Positions 34,515 through 43,105 of a stretch of DNA of 64,000 nt are shown piece by piece. The position numbers and the translations under genes were made by a program. The stretch's first letter is position 1. Every line of letters starts with the position of its first letter. The notes under the pieces were generated by a model. It ran no database searches. It had not been told where the DNA came from and saw only the letters and a program-made list of their open reading frames with translations. The DNA comes from Steroidobacteraceae bacterium (GTDB lineage: Bacteria > Pseudomonadota > Gammaproteobacteria > Steroidobacterales > Steroidobacteraceae): contig JALORN010000006.1 in the NCBI GenBank assembly GCA_025458905.1, positions 1 through 64,000 of the forward strand. Reading direction: 5' to 3'.

Positions 34515-35680
34515 GCGCGCCGCGCGTCGTCGTCGTCGGCGCCGGCATCGGCGGGCTCGCCGTCGCGCTGGCGCTGCAGCGTGCCGGCCTGCGTCCGCGG
34601 GTGCTCGAGCAGGCGCCGACGCTCGGCGACGTCGGGGCCGGCATCTCGATCAGCCCGAACGCCGCCAAGGGACTCGCCTTCCTCGGCCTCGGCGAGGCGC
34701 TGGCTGCGGAGGCCTGCATTCCTCCGCTCCAGGTCACGCGCCATTTCCGCACCGGGGAGCCGCTGCTGACGATCGACCGCAGCGACAGCCTCGAGCGCTA
34801 CGGTGCACCGTACTACCAGCTGCATCGCGGCGACCTGCACGCGATGCTGCTCGCGGCCGTGCGCGCGCACGATGCCGACGCCGTCGACGTCGCCTCCGGC
34901 GTGCAGGGCGTGCGACCCGGGGATGCCGCCGTCGAGGTCACGCTCGGCGACGGGCGCCTGCTGCAGGCGGACCTGCTGGTCGGCGCCGATGGGCTGCGTT
35001 CCACGGTGCGAGCGGCGCTGTTCGCCGACCAGCCGCCGCAGTTCTCGGGCTACGTCGCCTGGCGCGGGCTGGTGCCCGCGGAGGCCGTGGCCGACCTCGC
35101 GCTCGGCCCGGGGTCCAGCGTCTCGGCGGGGCCCGGGCGCCTGTTCGTCCGCTATCCCGTCCGCGGCGGCCGGCTCGTCAACTACGTGGCCTTCGCGCGC
35201 ACCGGTCGCTGGGAGGCCGAGAGCTGGTCACTGCGCTGCGAGGTCACGGAAGTACAGCAGGCGCTGCAGGATTTTCACGCCGAGGTGCACGCCGTGCTGC
35301 GCGCCACGCCCGACGGGCGCTGCAACAAGTGGGGCCTGTTCGCGCGCGAGCCGCTGGCGCGCTGGGTGCAGGGCCGCGTGGTGCTGCTCGGCGACGCCGC
35401 GCACCCGATGATGCCGTGGTTCGGGCAGGGCGCCGCCACCGCGATCGAGGACGCCGTCGTGCTCGGCCGCTGCGCCGCTGCCGCCGGCGGCGACCTCGAC
35501 GAGGCGCTGCGGCGCTACGAGGCCGCCCGGATCGAGCGCGTGACCATGATCCATCGCGAGTCGCTGCTCGGCGGCGAGCGGCTCTCGGGCACCGATCCCG
35601 ACAACCTGCGCCCCGGCCGGGTGCGCAACGAGGACACCCTCGGGCTCTTCTCCTACGACCCAGCCACCGTCCCGGTCTGA
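34511..35680 (+). CDS. FAD-dependent monooxygenase, salicylate hydroxylase-like
   Basis: This 389-residue class A flavoprotein monooxygenase has GAGIGGLAVAL at residues 10-20 (dinucleotide fold), LHRGDLHAMLL, the DG motif in LVGADGLRSTVR, and the GD motif in VLLGDAAHPMMPWFGQGAATAIEDA. This family hydroxylates aromatic rings or epoxidises with NAD(P)H and O2. The GTG start at 34511 overlaps the stop of the preceding flavoenzyme, and no better start lies downstream near the motif. The pairing with an oxidase and a methyltransferase would fit modification of a phenolic compound. Confidence 0.9.
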   Translation: MSAPRVVVVGAGIGGLAVALALQRAGLRPRVLEQAPTLGDVGAGISISPNAAKGLAFLGLGEALAAEACIPPLQVTRHFRTGEPLLTIDRSDSLERYGAPYYQLHRGDLHAMLLAAVRAHDADAVDVASGVQGVRPGDAAVEVTLGDGRLLQADLLVGADGLRSTVRAALFADQPPQFSGYVAWRGLVPAEAVADLALGPGSSVSAGPGRLFVRYPVRGGRLVNYVAFARTGRWEAESWSLRCEVTEVQQALQDFHAEVHAVLRATPDGRCNKWGLFAREPLARWVQGRVVLLGDAAHPMMPWFGQGAATAIEDAVVLGRCAAAAGGDLDEALRRYEAARIERVTMIHRESLLGGERLSGTDPDNLRPGRVRNEDTLGLFSYDPATVPV

Positions 35681-35767
35681 CCCCGCGATCGGCTCCGCCC
35701 GCGGCCGCGTGGCACGCCGCTTGCTTCCCGATGGACGCGCATCCACTGGTCGATCGAGGAGCCTTCC

Positions 35768-35995
35768 ATGCCCGACCGTTCCCTGCCTTCTTCCGCGCCG
35801 TCGCGTCGCGTCGGCGGCCAGCGCACGACCCGGCGCATCAAGACCAACCCCGGCAGCACCGAGTCCGTGCCCTCGCGCGACGTCGTCGGCAACGAGGCCG
35901 GCCAGCCGAAGCCTGCGGTGCGTCGCCGCCGCCCGGCAGGCGACGACGGCCCCGCCGGCCATGGGCTCGAGGGCGGCCGCGCCCGCGGGTCCTGA
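35768..35995 (+). CDS. Small basic hypothetical protein
   Basis: This 75-residue product is rich in Arg, Pro, Ser and Gly and has no membrane helix or cysteines, so it is probably disordered. A GAGGAG ribosome binding site ends 8 bases before the ATG, which is the best evidence that the frame is real. I do not recognise a family. It lies between the monooxygenase gene and the convergent SDR gene, whose stop is 7 bases away. The leader shares the GGAGCCTTC string with the leader of the GIY-YIG-like gene at 48.4 kb. Confidence 0.55.
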   Translation: MPDRSLPSSAPSRRVGGQRTTRRIKTNPGSTESVPSRDVVGNEAGQPKPAVRRRRPAGDDGPAGHGLEGGRARGS

Positions 35996-36002
35996 CGCGG
36001 CC

Positions 36003-36821
36003 TCACGGCGCCAGGTCGGCGTCCGTGATCAGCTGCCGCTTGCGGAACAGCGACATGAAGAAGCGGCGTCCCGCCTTGCCGCCGGTGAGCCACGCGACCC
36101 GCGCGCCTGGCTTCTGCTCGCGCAGGATGCCCTCGGCGAGGAATGGAGTGACCGTCTCCACGCGGTCGGCGAGGATGTTGTAGACGCGCTTGGTGCGCTC
36201 CCAGTCCTTCGGGTCGTTGCTGCCCATGTCGCGCTTGAGCAGGTCCGTGAGCACGATCCCGGGGCTCAGGTAGCAGACCTTGACCGGGCCGTCGCGCGTC
36301 TCGGCGAGCAGCGCCTTGTTGAAGTAGGTGAGCGCGAACTTGCTGGCGCCGTAGAGGCTCATGCCCGGCGTCATCATGCCGTTGGAGCCGAAGCCTTCCA
36401 TGTTGTAGATGGTGCCGCCACCGGGCTGCGCCTGCATGCCGCGCAGCGCGACCTGCGTCGCGAGCATCATCCCGAGCAGGTTGGTCTCCTCGACGGCGCG
36501 GATGTCGTCGGCGCGCATCTCGCCGCCGCGTTGGCGCGGATGGGAGATGCCGGCGTTGTTGACCCAGACGTCGATGCGGCCGAAGCGCCGCACGCTGGCG
36601 TCCCACAGGCGCTGCAGGTCGTCGGCCCTCGAGACGTCGCAGGCGAGGCCGATCGCCGTGGCACCCCCGGTCGCGAGGGGCTGCAGCGCATCGACCGCGG
36701 CGTCGGCCGCGGCCTGCGTGCGGCCGCTGATCGCCACGTGATGCCCGCGACGCAGCAGCTCGCCGGCCAGCCCCTTGCCGATGCCGCGGGTGCTGCCGGT
36801 GACGACGATGACCTTGGCCAT
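36003..36821 (-). CDS. SDR family oxidoreductase, chlorophyll b reductase (NYC1/NOL)-like
   Basis: This 272-residue short-chain dehydrogenase has TGSTRGIG near residue 8, VNNAGISHP, and the catalytic Tyr/Lys in LYGASKFAL. The segment IYNMEGFGSNG before the active site resembles the NMDGAG stretch of plant NYC1 and NOL, which reduce the 7-formyl group of chlorophyll b. Bacterial members of this subgroup have no settled role. The last 40 residues are basic and hydrophobic (FFMSLFRKRQL) and may touch the membrane. There is no clear ribosome binding site: a -10-like TACGAT lies only 7 bases ahead of the ATG, so the mRNA may be leaderless. It is divergent from a second SDR of the same type. Confidence 0.85.
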   Translation of the reverse strand: MAKVIVVTGSTRGIGKGLAGELLRRGHHVAISGRTQAAADAAVDALQPLATGGATAIGLACDVSRADDLQRLWDASVRRFGRIDVWVNNAGISHPRQRGGEMRADDIRAVEETNLLGMMLATQVALRGMQAQPGGGTIYNMEGFGSNGMMTPGMSLYGASKFALTYFNKALLAETRDGPVKVCYLSPGIVLTDLLKRDMGSNDPKDWERTKRVYNILADRVETVTPFLAEGILREQKPGARVAWLTGGKAGRRFFMSLFRKRQLITDADLAP

Positions 36822-36997
36822 GGCCGGATCGTAGGGCCCGCGCCGGCGCGCCGCCGGGCGGCGCTCGGGCCTCGTCCGATGCGTGGTCAGGCGCCGCGCG
36901 CCGGGCCGTCCTGCGCGGGACGCCAGTATCCTTTGCGCCTCGCCGACCGGCCGCGGCAGCGCCGGCGGATCGCCCCGGAAGAGGAGTTCGCCGCGCG

Positions 36998-37831
36998 GTG
37001 GCCCAGCAGAACGTCGTCATCACCGGCAGCACCCAGGGCCTCGGCTTCGGCTACGCGCGCGAGTTCCTGCGCCGTGGCCACAACGTCGTCGTCAGCGGCC
37101 GCACGCCCGCGACGGTCCAGGCGGCGGTCGAGCGGCTCGCCGCCGAGGCGCCCGCCGGGACGCGCGTGGTCGGCTGCGCCTGCGACGTCGCGTCGATGGC
37201 CGAGGTGCAGGCGCTGTGGGACCGCGCCGTCGCCGAGTTCGGCCGCGTCGACGTCTGGCTGAACAACGCCGGCTATGCGCGCACCGGCGCGAAGTTCGTC
37301 GACAACTCGCCGCAGCAGATCGAGGCGATGGTGCGCGGCAACGTGATCGGCTCGATGAACGCGGCCCAGGTCGCCATCGCCGGCATGAAGCGCCAGGGCG
37401 GCGGCAAGCTCTACCTGACGCTCGGTGGTGGCGGTGCCTCGGGGCGGGTGGTCCCCGGGATGACGGTGTACTCGACGACCAAGCGTGCCGTGAAGTACCT
37501 CGCCGACGCGCTCGTCAAGGAGCGTGCCGAGGCGAAGGACGACTCGATCCTGGTCGGCACCATCAGCCCCGGTGTCAACGTCACCGAGGGCATGCTGCGC
37601 GAGTTCGCGGACCTGCCGCCCGCCGAGCGCTCCCGCGCGCTCAAGCAGCTGAATTTCATCGGCGAGCACGTCGACACCACGACGCCGTGGATCGTCGGGC
37701 GCATCCTCGCCGATACCCGCCAGGGCAACGACATCACCTGGCTCACGGGCGGGCGGTTGCTCGGCCGCGGGCTCTCGATGCTGTTCGGCGGCAAGCGCGA
37801 CGTCCTCTCACGCTACGGACTGAAGGCCTGA
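36998..37831 (+). CDS. SDR family oxidoreductase, chlorophyll b reductase (NYC1/NOL)-like
   Basis: This 277-residue relative of the divergent neighbour has TGSTQGLG near residue 10, LNNAGYARTG, and the catalytic pair in VYSTTKRAV. The NYC1-type region before the active site is LYLTLGGGGASG, and the C-terminal part again has FGGKRDVLSRYG after a hydrophobic turn. The start is GTG, chosen because GAAGAGGAG lies 11 bases upstream and the dinucleotide motif follows at the right distance. The stop is 4 bases before the ATG of the beta-propeller gene, so they are likely one operon. The substrate is unknown; a formyl or keto group on a tetrapyrrole or steroid is possible. Confidence 0.83.
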   Translation: MAQQNVVITGSTQGLGFGYAREFLRRGHNVVVSGRTPATVQAAVERLAAEAPAGTRVVGCACDVASMAEVQALWDRAVAEFGRVDVWLNNAGYARTGAKFVDNSPQQIEAMVRGNVIGSMNAAQVAIAGMKRQGGGKLYLTLGGGGASGRVVPGMTVYSTTKRAVKYLADALVKERAEAKDDSILVGTISPGVNVTEGMLREFADLPPAERSRALKQLNFIGEHVDTTTPWIVGRILADTRQGNDITWLTGGRLLGRGLSMLFGGKRDVLSRYGLKA

Positions 37832-37835
37832 ACCC

Positions 37836-38783
37836 ATGACGACTTTCCAGCCCTGGAGCCGCGGCGACGTGTTCGTCGCCGTCACCGAACTGAACGACCC
37901 GAAGGACGACCATGCGGGCCGCGGCCGCATCGTGCAGTACGGTGCCGACCTCGCGAAGAAGGGCGAGGTCGTGCTCGCCGAGACCACCCACCTGGTCGGC
38001 GGCCTGAAGTTCGACCGCCAGGGCGTGCTCTGGGCGTTCGACAGCCAGGGCTTCGTGGTGCTCAACGTGCACCGCGACGGCCGCGTCGTGCGCCGCACGG
38101 AGTTCGGCGGGCGGCCGTACTCGCACGTCAACTTCATGCGCGACGGGTCGCTGCTGCTGGCCGAGCACGTGGTCGGCGCGACCGTCAAGCCCGAGATCGC
38201 GGCGCGCATGCACACCACCATCCCGTTCATGCCGGGGACTACGCGCTTCGGCGACGGCCACGTCTGGAAGTTCCGGCCCGACGGCACCTTGCTGAAGGAG
38301 TACGCGACGGCGGTGCACGGTGGCATGGGCGGCTTCCTCGGCGTCACCATGTCGGCGCTCTCGCCGGACGAGTCGACCCTGGTCTACTGCTCGGAGACCG
38401 GCCCGCGGCTGATGCGCTACGACCTCGTCGACGACACACAGCTGCCGGACCTGCAGTCGTTCGCGCCACCGTTCCCGCCGGGCCCGCCGCCGATGTTCTT
38501 CGGCATGGACTACGCGCCCGACGGCACGCTGTACGTGCTGCGCGGCGCCTCGATCCACGTGGTCGACGGCGCCGGCCAGACCACCCGGCAGGTCCCGCTC
38601 GAGGGCTTCGGCTGGGCCCTGATGGACGTCTGCGGCGACGGTCGCAGCGTGCTCGTGTCGAGCTTCTTCACCGGCGAGGTGGCGCGCATCGACTTCACCA
38701 GCGGCGCCAAGCTCGCCAGCCTGCAGACCGGGGCCGTGAAGTCGCTCGCCGGGCTGGTCGAATACCAGGGCGAGGGCGGCTGA
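37836..38783 (+). CDS. Six-bladed beta-propeller protein (SMP-30/NHL-like)
   Basis: This 315-residue protein is made of repeated short strands with DG turns (VNFMRDGSLLLAEH, WKFRPDGTLLKEY, MDYAPDGTLYVLRG, DVCGDGRSVLVSSF), the pattern of SMP-30/gluconolactonase or NHL propellers. There is no signal peptide, so it is cytoplasmic. Metal ligands of true lactonases cannot be assigned by eye. It may be a lactonase or a binding scaffold. The tight spacing after the SDR gene (4 bases) suggests it acts on that enzyme's product. Confidence 0.75.
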   Translation: MTTFQPWSRGDVFVAVTELNDPKDDHAGRGRIVQYGADLAKKGEVVLAETTHLVGGLKFDRQGVLWAFDSQGFVVLNVHRDGRVVRRTEFGGRPYSHVNFMRDGSLLLAEHVVGATVKPEIAARMHTTIPFMPGTTRFGDGHVWKFRPDGTLLKEYATAVHGGMGGFLGVTMSALSPDESTLVYCSETGPRLMRYDLVDDTQLPDLQSFAPPFPPGPPPMFFGMDYAPDGTLYVLRGASIHVVDGAGQTTRQVPLEGFGWALMDVCGDGRSVLVSSFFTGEVARIDFTSGAKLASLQTGAVKSLAGLVEYQGEGG

Positions 38784-38790
38784 CGTCCTG

Positions 38791-38820
38791 CGCCGCGGCG
38801 CGGCCGGCGGCGCCGCGGCG
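38791..38820. terminator. Strong GC hairpin between convergent genes
   Basis: Eleven-base perfect arms (38791-38801 and 38810-38820) enclose an 8-base loop between the beta-propeller stop (38783) and the galK stop on the other strand (38824). There is no T tract. The position supports termination or transcript-end protection for both convergent genes. Confidence 0.45.
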
Positions 38821-38823
38821 TGC

Positions 38824-39872
<1,049 letters not shown>

Positions 39873-39879
<7 letters not shown>

Positions 39880-41036
39880 GCCGCCTCCGGGTCCACGGCG
39901 ACCGCCTGCAGCTCGCGGGCACGCTCCTCCGGCAACGCGTCGTTGGCGAACATCCCCGCGGCCAGCTCGGTGCCTGCCAGGTACTTCAGGCGCTCGCGCG
40001 TGCGCAGCGGTGGGTAGAACTCGGCATGCAGGTGCGACTCGGGGTGCGGGCGGCCGTCGAGCGGCGCCTGGAACCATGCCATCAGGTAGGGAAAGGGGCG
40101 CGACCACAGGCCGTCGAACTTCAGCAGCACGGTCTTGAGCGCGAGCGCGAGGTCGCGGCGCTCCGGCGGGTCGAGGTCGGCGAGGCCGCCGACCGCGCGG
40201 CGCGGCGCAACCCAGGTCTCGTAGGGGTAGCGCGCCCAGGGCGGCACGAAGGCCACGGCGTGCTCCCCGTGGTAGAGGAGGCGGGCGCCGTCGGCGAGCT
40301 CGGCATCGAGCAGCTCGCCGAGCAGCGTGCGCCCGTGGCCCTCGTAGTGGCGGCGCTCGTTCTCGTTGATGCGGGCCGGCACCGGTGGTACGAACGGGTA
40401 GGCATAGACCTGGCCGTGCGGATGGTGCAGCGTCACGCCGACCTCGACGCCCCGGTTCTCGAACGGCAGGACGTACTGCACGTCCTGGCGTGCGCCGAGG
40501 CGCCGGGTGCGATCGCCCCAGACCTGCAGCAGCAGCTCGACGTGCGGCAGCGGCAGCGTCGCGAGCCGGTCGGACGGGTCCTGCGAGAACACCACGACCT
40601 CGCAGGCACCGCGAGCCGGCAGCGTCGGGATGCTGAGCTGCGGCGGGTCGTGCGCGGCGGCGCGCAGCGACGGGAACAGGTTGTCGAACACCGCGACCTC
40701 GTAGCGCCCGCGCGGCAGCTCGGTCGGCGGCTCGCCCGGCGCGCTCGGGCGCAGCGGGTTGTACTCGGGCGGCGGCAGGAAGGTGCGGTCCTGCCGGTGG
40801 GCCGCGTACGCGACCCACTCGCCGCGCAGCGGGTGCCAGCGCAGGTGCGGGTTCGCGCTGTCGGGCAGGACGCCCGGGCTCGGCACCGGGCCTTCGTACG
40901 ACACCGGTTCGAGGCCGTACAGCGTGAGCGCCCGGCCGTCCGGCTTGGTGAGCTCGAGCCGGTGCGGCAGCTCGCGGCCCGGCGGCGGCACGAGCAGCGT
41001 GTCGCCGGTCTGGCCGGTCGCCGGCGAGACGCTCAC
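39873..41036 (-). CDS. galT: Galactose-1-phosphate uridylyltransferase
   Basis: This 387-residue enzyme exchanges UMP between UDP-glucose and galactose-1-phosphate. The active-site motif is [12 protein letters not shown], with the nucleophilic His in HPH, and [12 protein letters not shown] near the C-terminus holds later ligands. [11 protein letters not shown] and FDNLFPSLR match the N-terminal domain. The start is GTG at 41036, overlapping the stop of the GH2 gene as GTGA; a longer frame in the same register runs antisense-like through the GH2 gene and is not coding. galE is not in the window. Confidence 0.94.
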
Positions 41037-42892
41037 AGCGGCGGCCTCGTCGGCGCATCGGCACGCACCGCCGCGGCCATGCGCGGCAGCGGGAACTTGG
41101 GCGTGCGGTCGGCGCGCAGCAGGCCGTTCGCCTCCTGGAACGTGTCGGCGAACTGCGTGTAGCAGAAGCCGCTGAACATCGCCGTGGTGCGCGCCACCTC
41201 GATCAGCGAGGTGCACAGGCGCTCGAAGTCCCGCGCGTTGCCGGTGGTGGCATAGCCCCAGGTGCCGTCCGGCGCCGCCTCCGCGTCGCCGCAGGCGACC
41301 GCCGGCTGCTGCGCGCCCTCGAGCAGGGCGATGCCGCCGAACTCCGTGAGGCACAGGGGCTGGCCGCGATGCGGGAAGCCGTCGAGGGTCAGGATCCGGC
41401 CGCCGCTCCAGCGCCGCTCGACCACGTCCTGCGGCTCGACCTCGGGCCCGTAGCGGGTGCGCAGGTGCGTCGGGTCGCAGTCGTAGTCGTGGATGCCGAT
41501 GATGTCGGTCGCCGAGCTCTCCCAGCCGTCGTTGCCGATCACGAGCCGCGTCGGGTCGAGCGTGCGCGTCAGGTGGTAGAGCGCGGCCACCGCGTCGCGC
41601 GCAGCGGGCACGACGTTCAGGTCCGGCACGCCCCAGGACTCGTTGAAGGGCACCCAGACGATGATGCAGGGATGGCTGCGGTCGCGGCTGATCACCTCGG
41701 ACCACTCGCGCACCATGCGGTTGATCGAGCGGTTGGTGAAGCGATAGGCGCTCGGCATCTCCTCCCACACCAGCAGGCCCAGCACGTCCGCCCAGTAGAG
41801 ATAGCGCGGGTCCTCGATCTTCTGGTGCTTGCGAACGCCGTTGAAGCCCATCTCCTTCGCGAGCTCGACGTCGCGGCGCAGCGCGTCGTCCGACGGGGCG
41901 GTCATCAGGGTGTCCGGCCAGTAGCCCTGGTCGAGCACGAGGCGCAGCGGGTAGGCGCGCCCGTTCAGCATGATCCGGCCGCGCTGCGCGCCGATGCTGC
42001 GCAGCCCGGTGTAGGAGCGCACCTCGTCGACGACCTCGCCGTCGCGCCGCAGTCGCAGCTCGGCATCGATCAGCGTCGGCCGCTCGGGCGACCACAGCAG
42101 CTCGTTGCGGAAGTCGTCGATCCCCGGGTCCGACAGGCCGATGCGCCGGTGCACCTCGTCGTGCACCACGCGGTAGACGTCGTCCGCGAGCACGTGCTCG
42201 CCGACGCGCAGCGTCACCTCGAGCTGCAGGTCGTCGGCGGGCGCGCCCGCGGTGTGCGCGTGGATCGCAATCTCCCAGCGCTCGATGTTTGGCGTCCAGC
42301 GCAGCGACTCGATGAAGGTGGTCGCCACCTGCTCGATCCAGACGCTCTGCCAGATGCCGGTGGTGCGCGGGTACCAGATCGCGTGCGGCTCGAGGCGCCA
42401 GTCCTGCTTGCCGCGCGGCTTCTCGAGGTCGAAGGGATCGTCCTTGACGCGCACCGTCACGCGCTGCGGCCCGTCCGGCAGCAGCGCGTCGCTGATGTCC
42501 GCGACGAACGGCGTGTGCCCGCCCTGGTGTTCCGCGACCGGGACGCCGTTGACCCAGACGCTCGCCTCGTAGTCGACGGCGCCGAAGTGCAGTCGCGTGA
42601 GGCGCGCGGGCCGGCCGTCCGCGCCGCGCGGCACCGGCGGCACCTCGAACTCGCGCTGGTACCAGCAGGAGCGGTGGAAACCGGTGTCGCCGATGCCGCT
42701 GCGCGCGCACTCGGGCGCGAACGGCACCAGGATCTCGTGGGTCCACTCGCCGACCTCCTCCGGCCCGCGGTGCCGCAGGTCGTCGTCCCACGCGAACCGC
42801 CAGCGTCCGTCGAGGCTCTGCCACGCCTCGCGCCGCAACTGCGGCCGGGGATAGGCGTGTGCCGCTGGACGACGTTGCGTGCTCGTGCTCAT
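41033..42892 (-). CDS. Glycoside hydrolase family 2 (beta-galactosidase/beta-glucuronidase type)
   Basis: This 619-residue cytoplasmic glycosidase has an N-terminal jelly-roll (about 20-195; RRWRFAWDD-like start, [17 protein letters not shown]), an Ig-like domain (about 200-310) and a TIM barrel. The acid/base is Glu418 in WVPFNESWG and the nucleophile Glu517 in CLTEFGGIA, both intact. The length is that of beta-glucuronidase/short GH2 enzymes rather than E. coli LacZ. Being first in an operon with galT and galK, beta-galactoside hydrolysis is the best inference. No sugar transporter or dedicated regulator is beside it. Confidence 0.9.
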   Translation of the reverse strand: MSTSTQRRPAAHAYPRPQLRREAWQSLDGRWRFAWDDDLRHRGPEEVGEWTHEILVPFAPECARSGIGDTGFHRSCWYQREFEVPPVPRGADGRPARLTRLHFGAVDYEASVWVNGVPVAEHQGGHTPFVADISDALLPDGPQRVTVRVKDDPFDLEKPRGKQDWRLEPHAIWYPRTTGIWQSVWIEQVATTFIESLRWTPNIERWEIAIHAHTAGAPADDLQLEVTLRVGEHVLADDVYRVVHDEVHRRIGLSDPGIDDFRNELLWSPERPTLIDAELRLRRDGEVVDEVRSYTGLRSIGAQRGRIMLNGRAYPLRLVLDQGYWPDTLMTAPSDDALRRDVELAKEMGFNGVRKHQKIEDPRYLYWADVLGLLVWEEMPSAYRFTNRSINRMVREWSEVISRDRSHPCIIVWVPFNESWGVPDLNVVPAARDAVAALYHLTRTLDPTRLVIGNDGWESSATDIIGIHDYDCDPTHLRTRYGPEVEPQDVVERRWSGGRILTLDGFPHRGQPLCLTEFGGIALLEGAQQPAVACGDAEAAPDGTWGYATTGNARDFERLCTSLIEVARTTAMFSGFCYTQFADTFQEANGLLRADRTPKFPLPRMAAAVRADAPTRPPL

Positions 42893-43105
42893 CCGGGGTG
42901 CCTCGCGCGACGAGCCCGGATCATGCGTGAAGGTGCCGCGCGAGTCATGTCAGCGGCGGCCTACCATCGTTAGCGTCCGGCTGCCGCAGCAGCGGGCATC
43001 CCCGGCGCGCTAGCGTCGGTCCCGCATCCTCGTCCACCACCCAGCCGCCGCGTGCACGCGCCGGCGCGCGGCGCGCTGCGCCGCGAGGAAACACGGAGCC
43101 CGACC

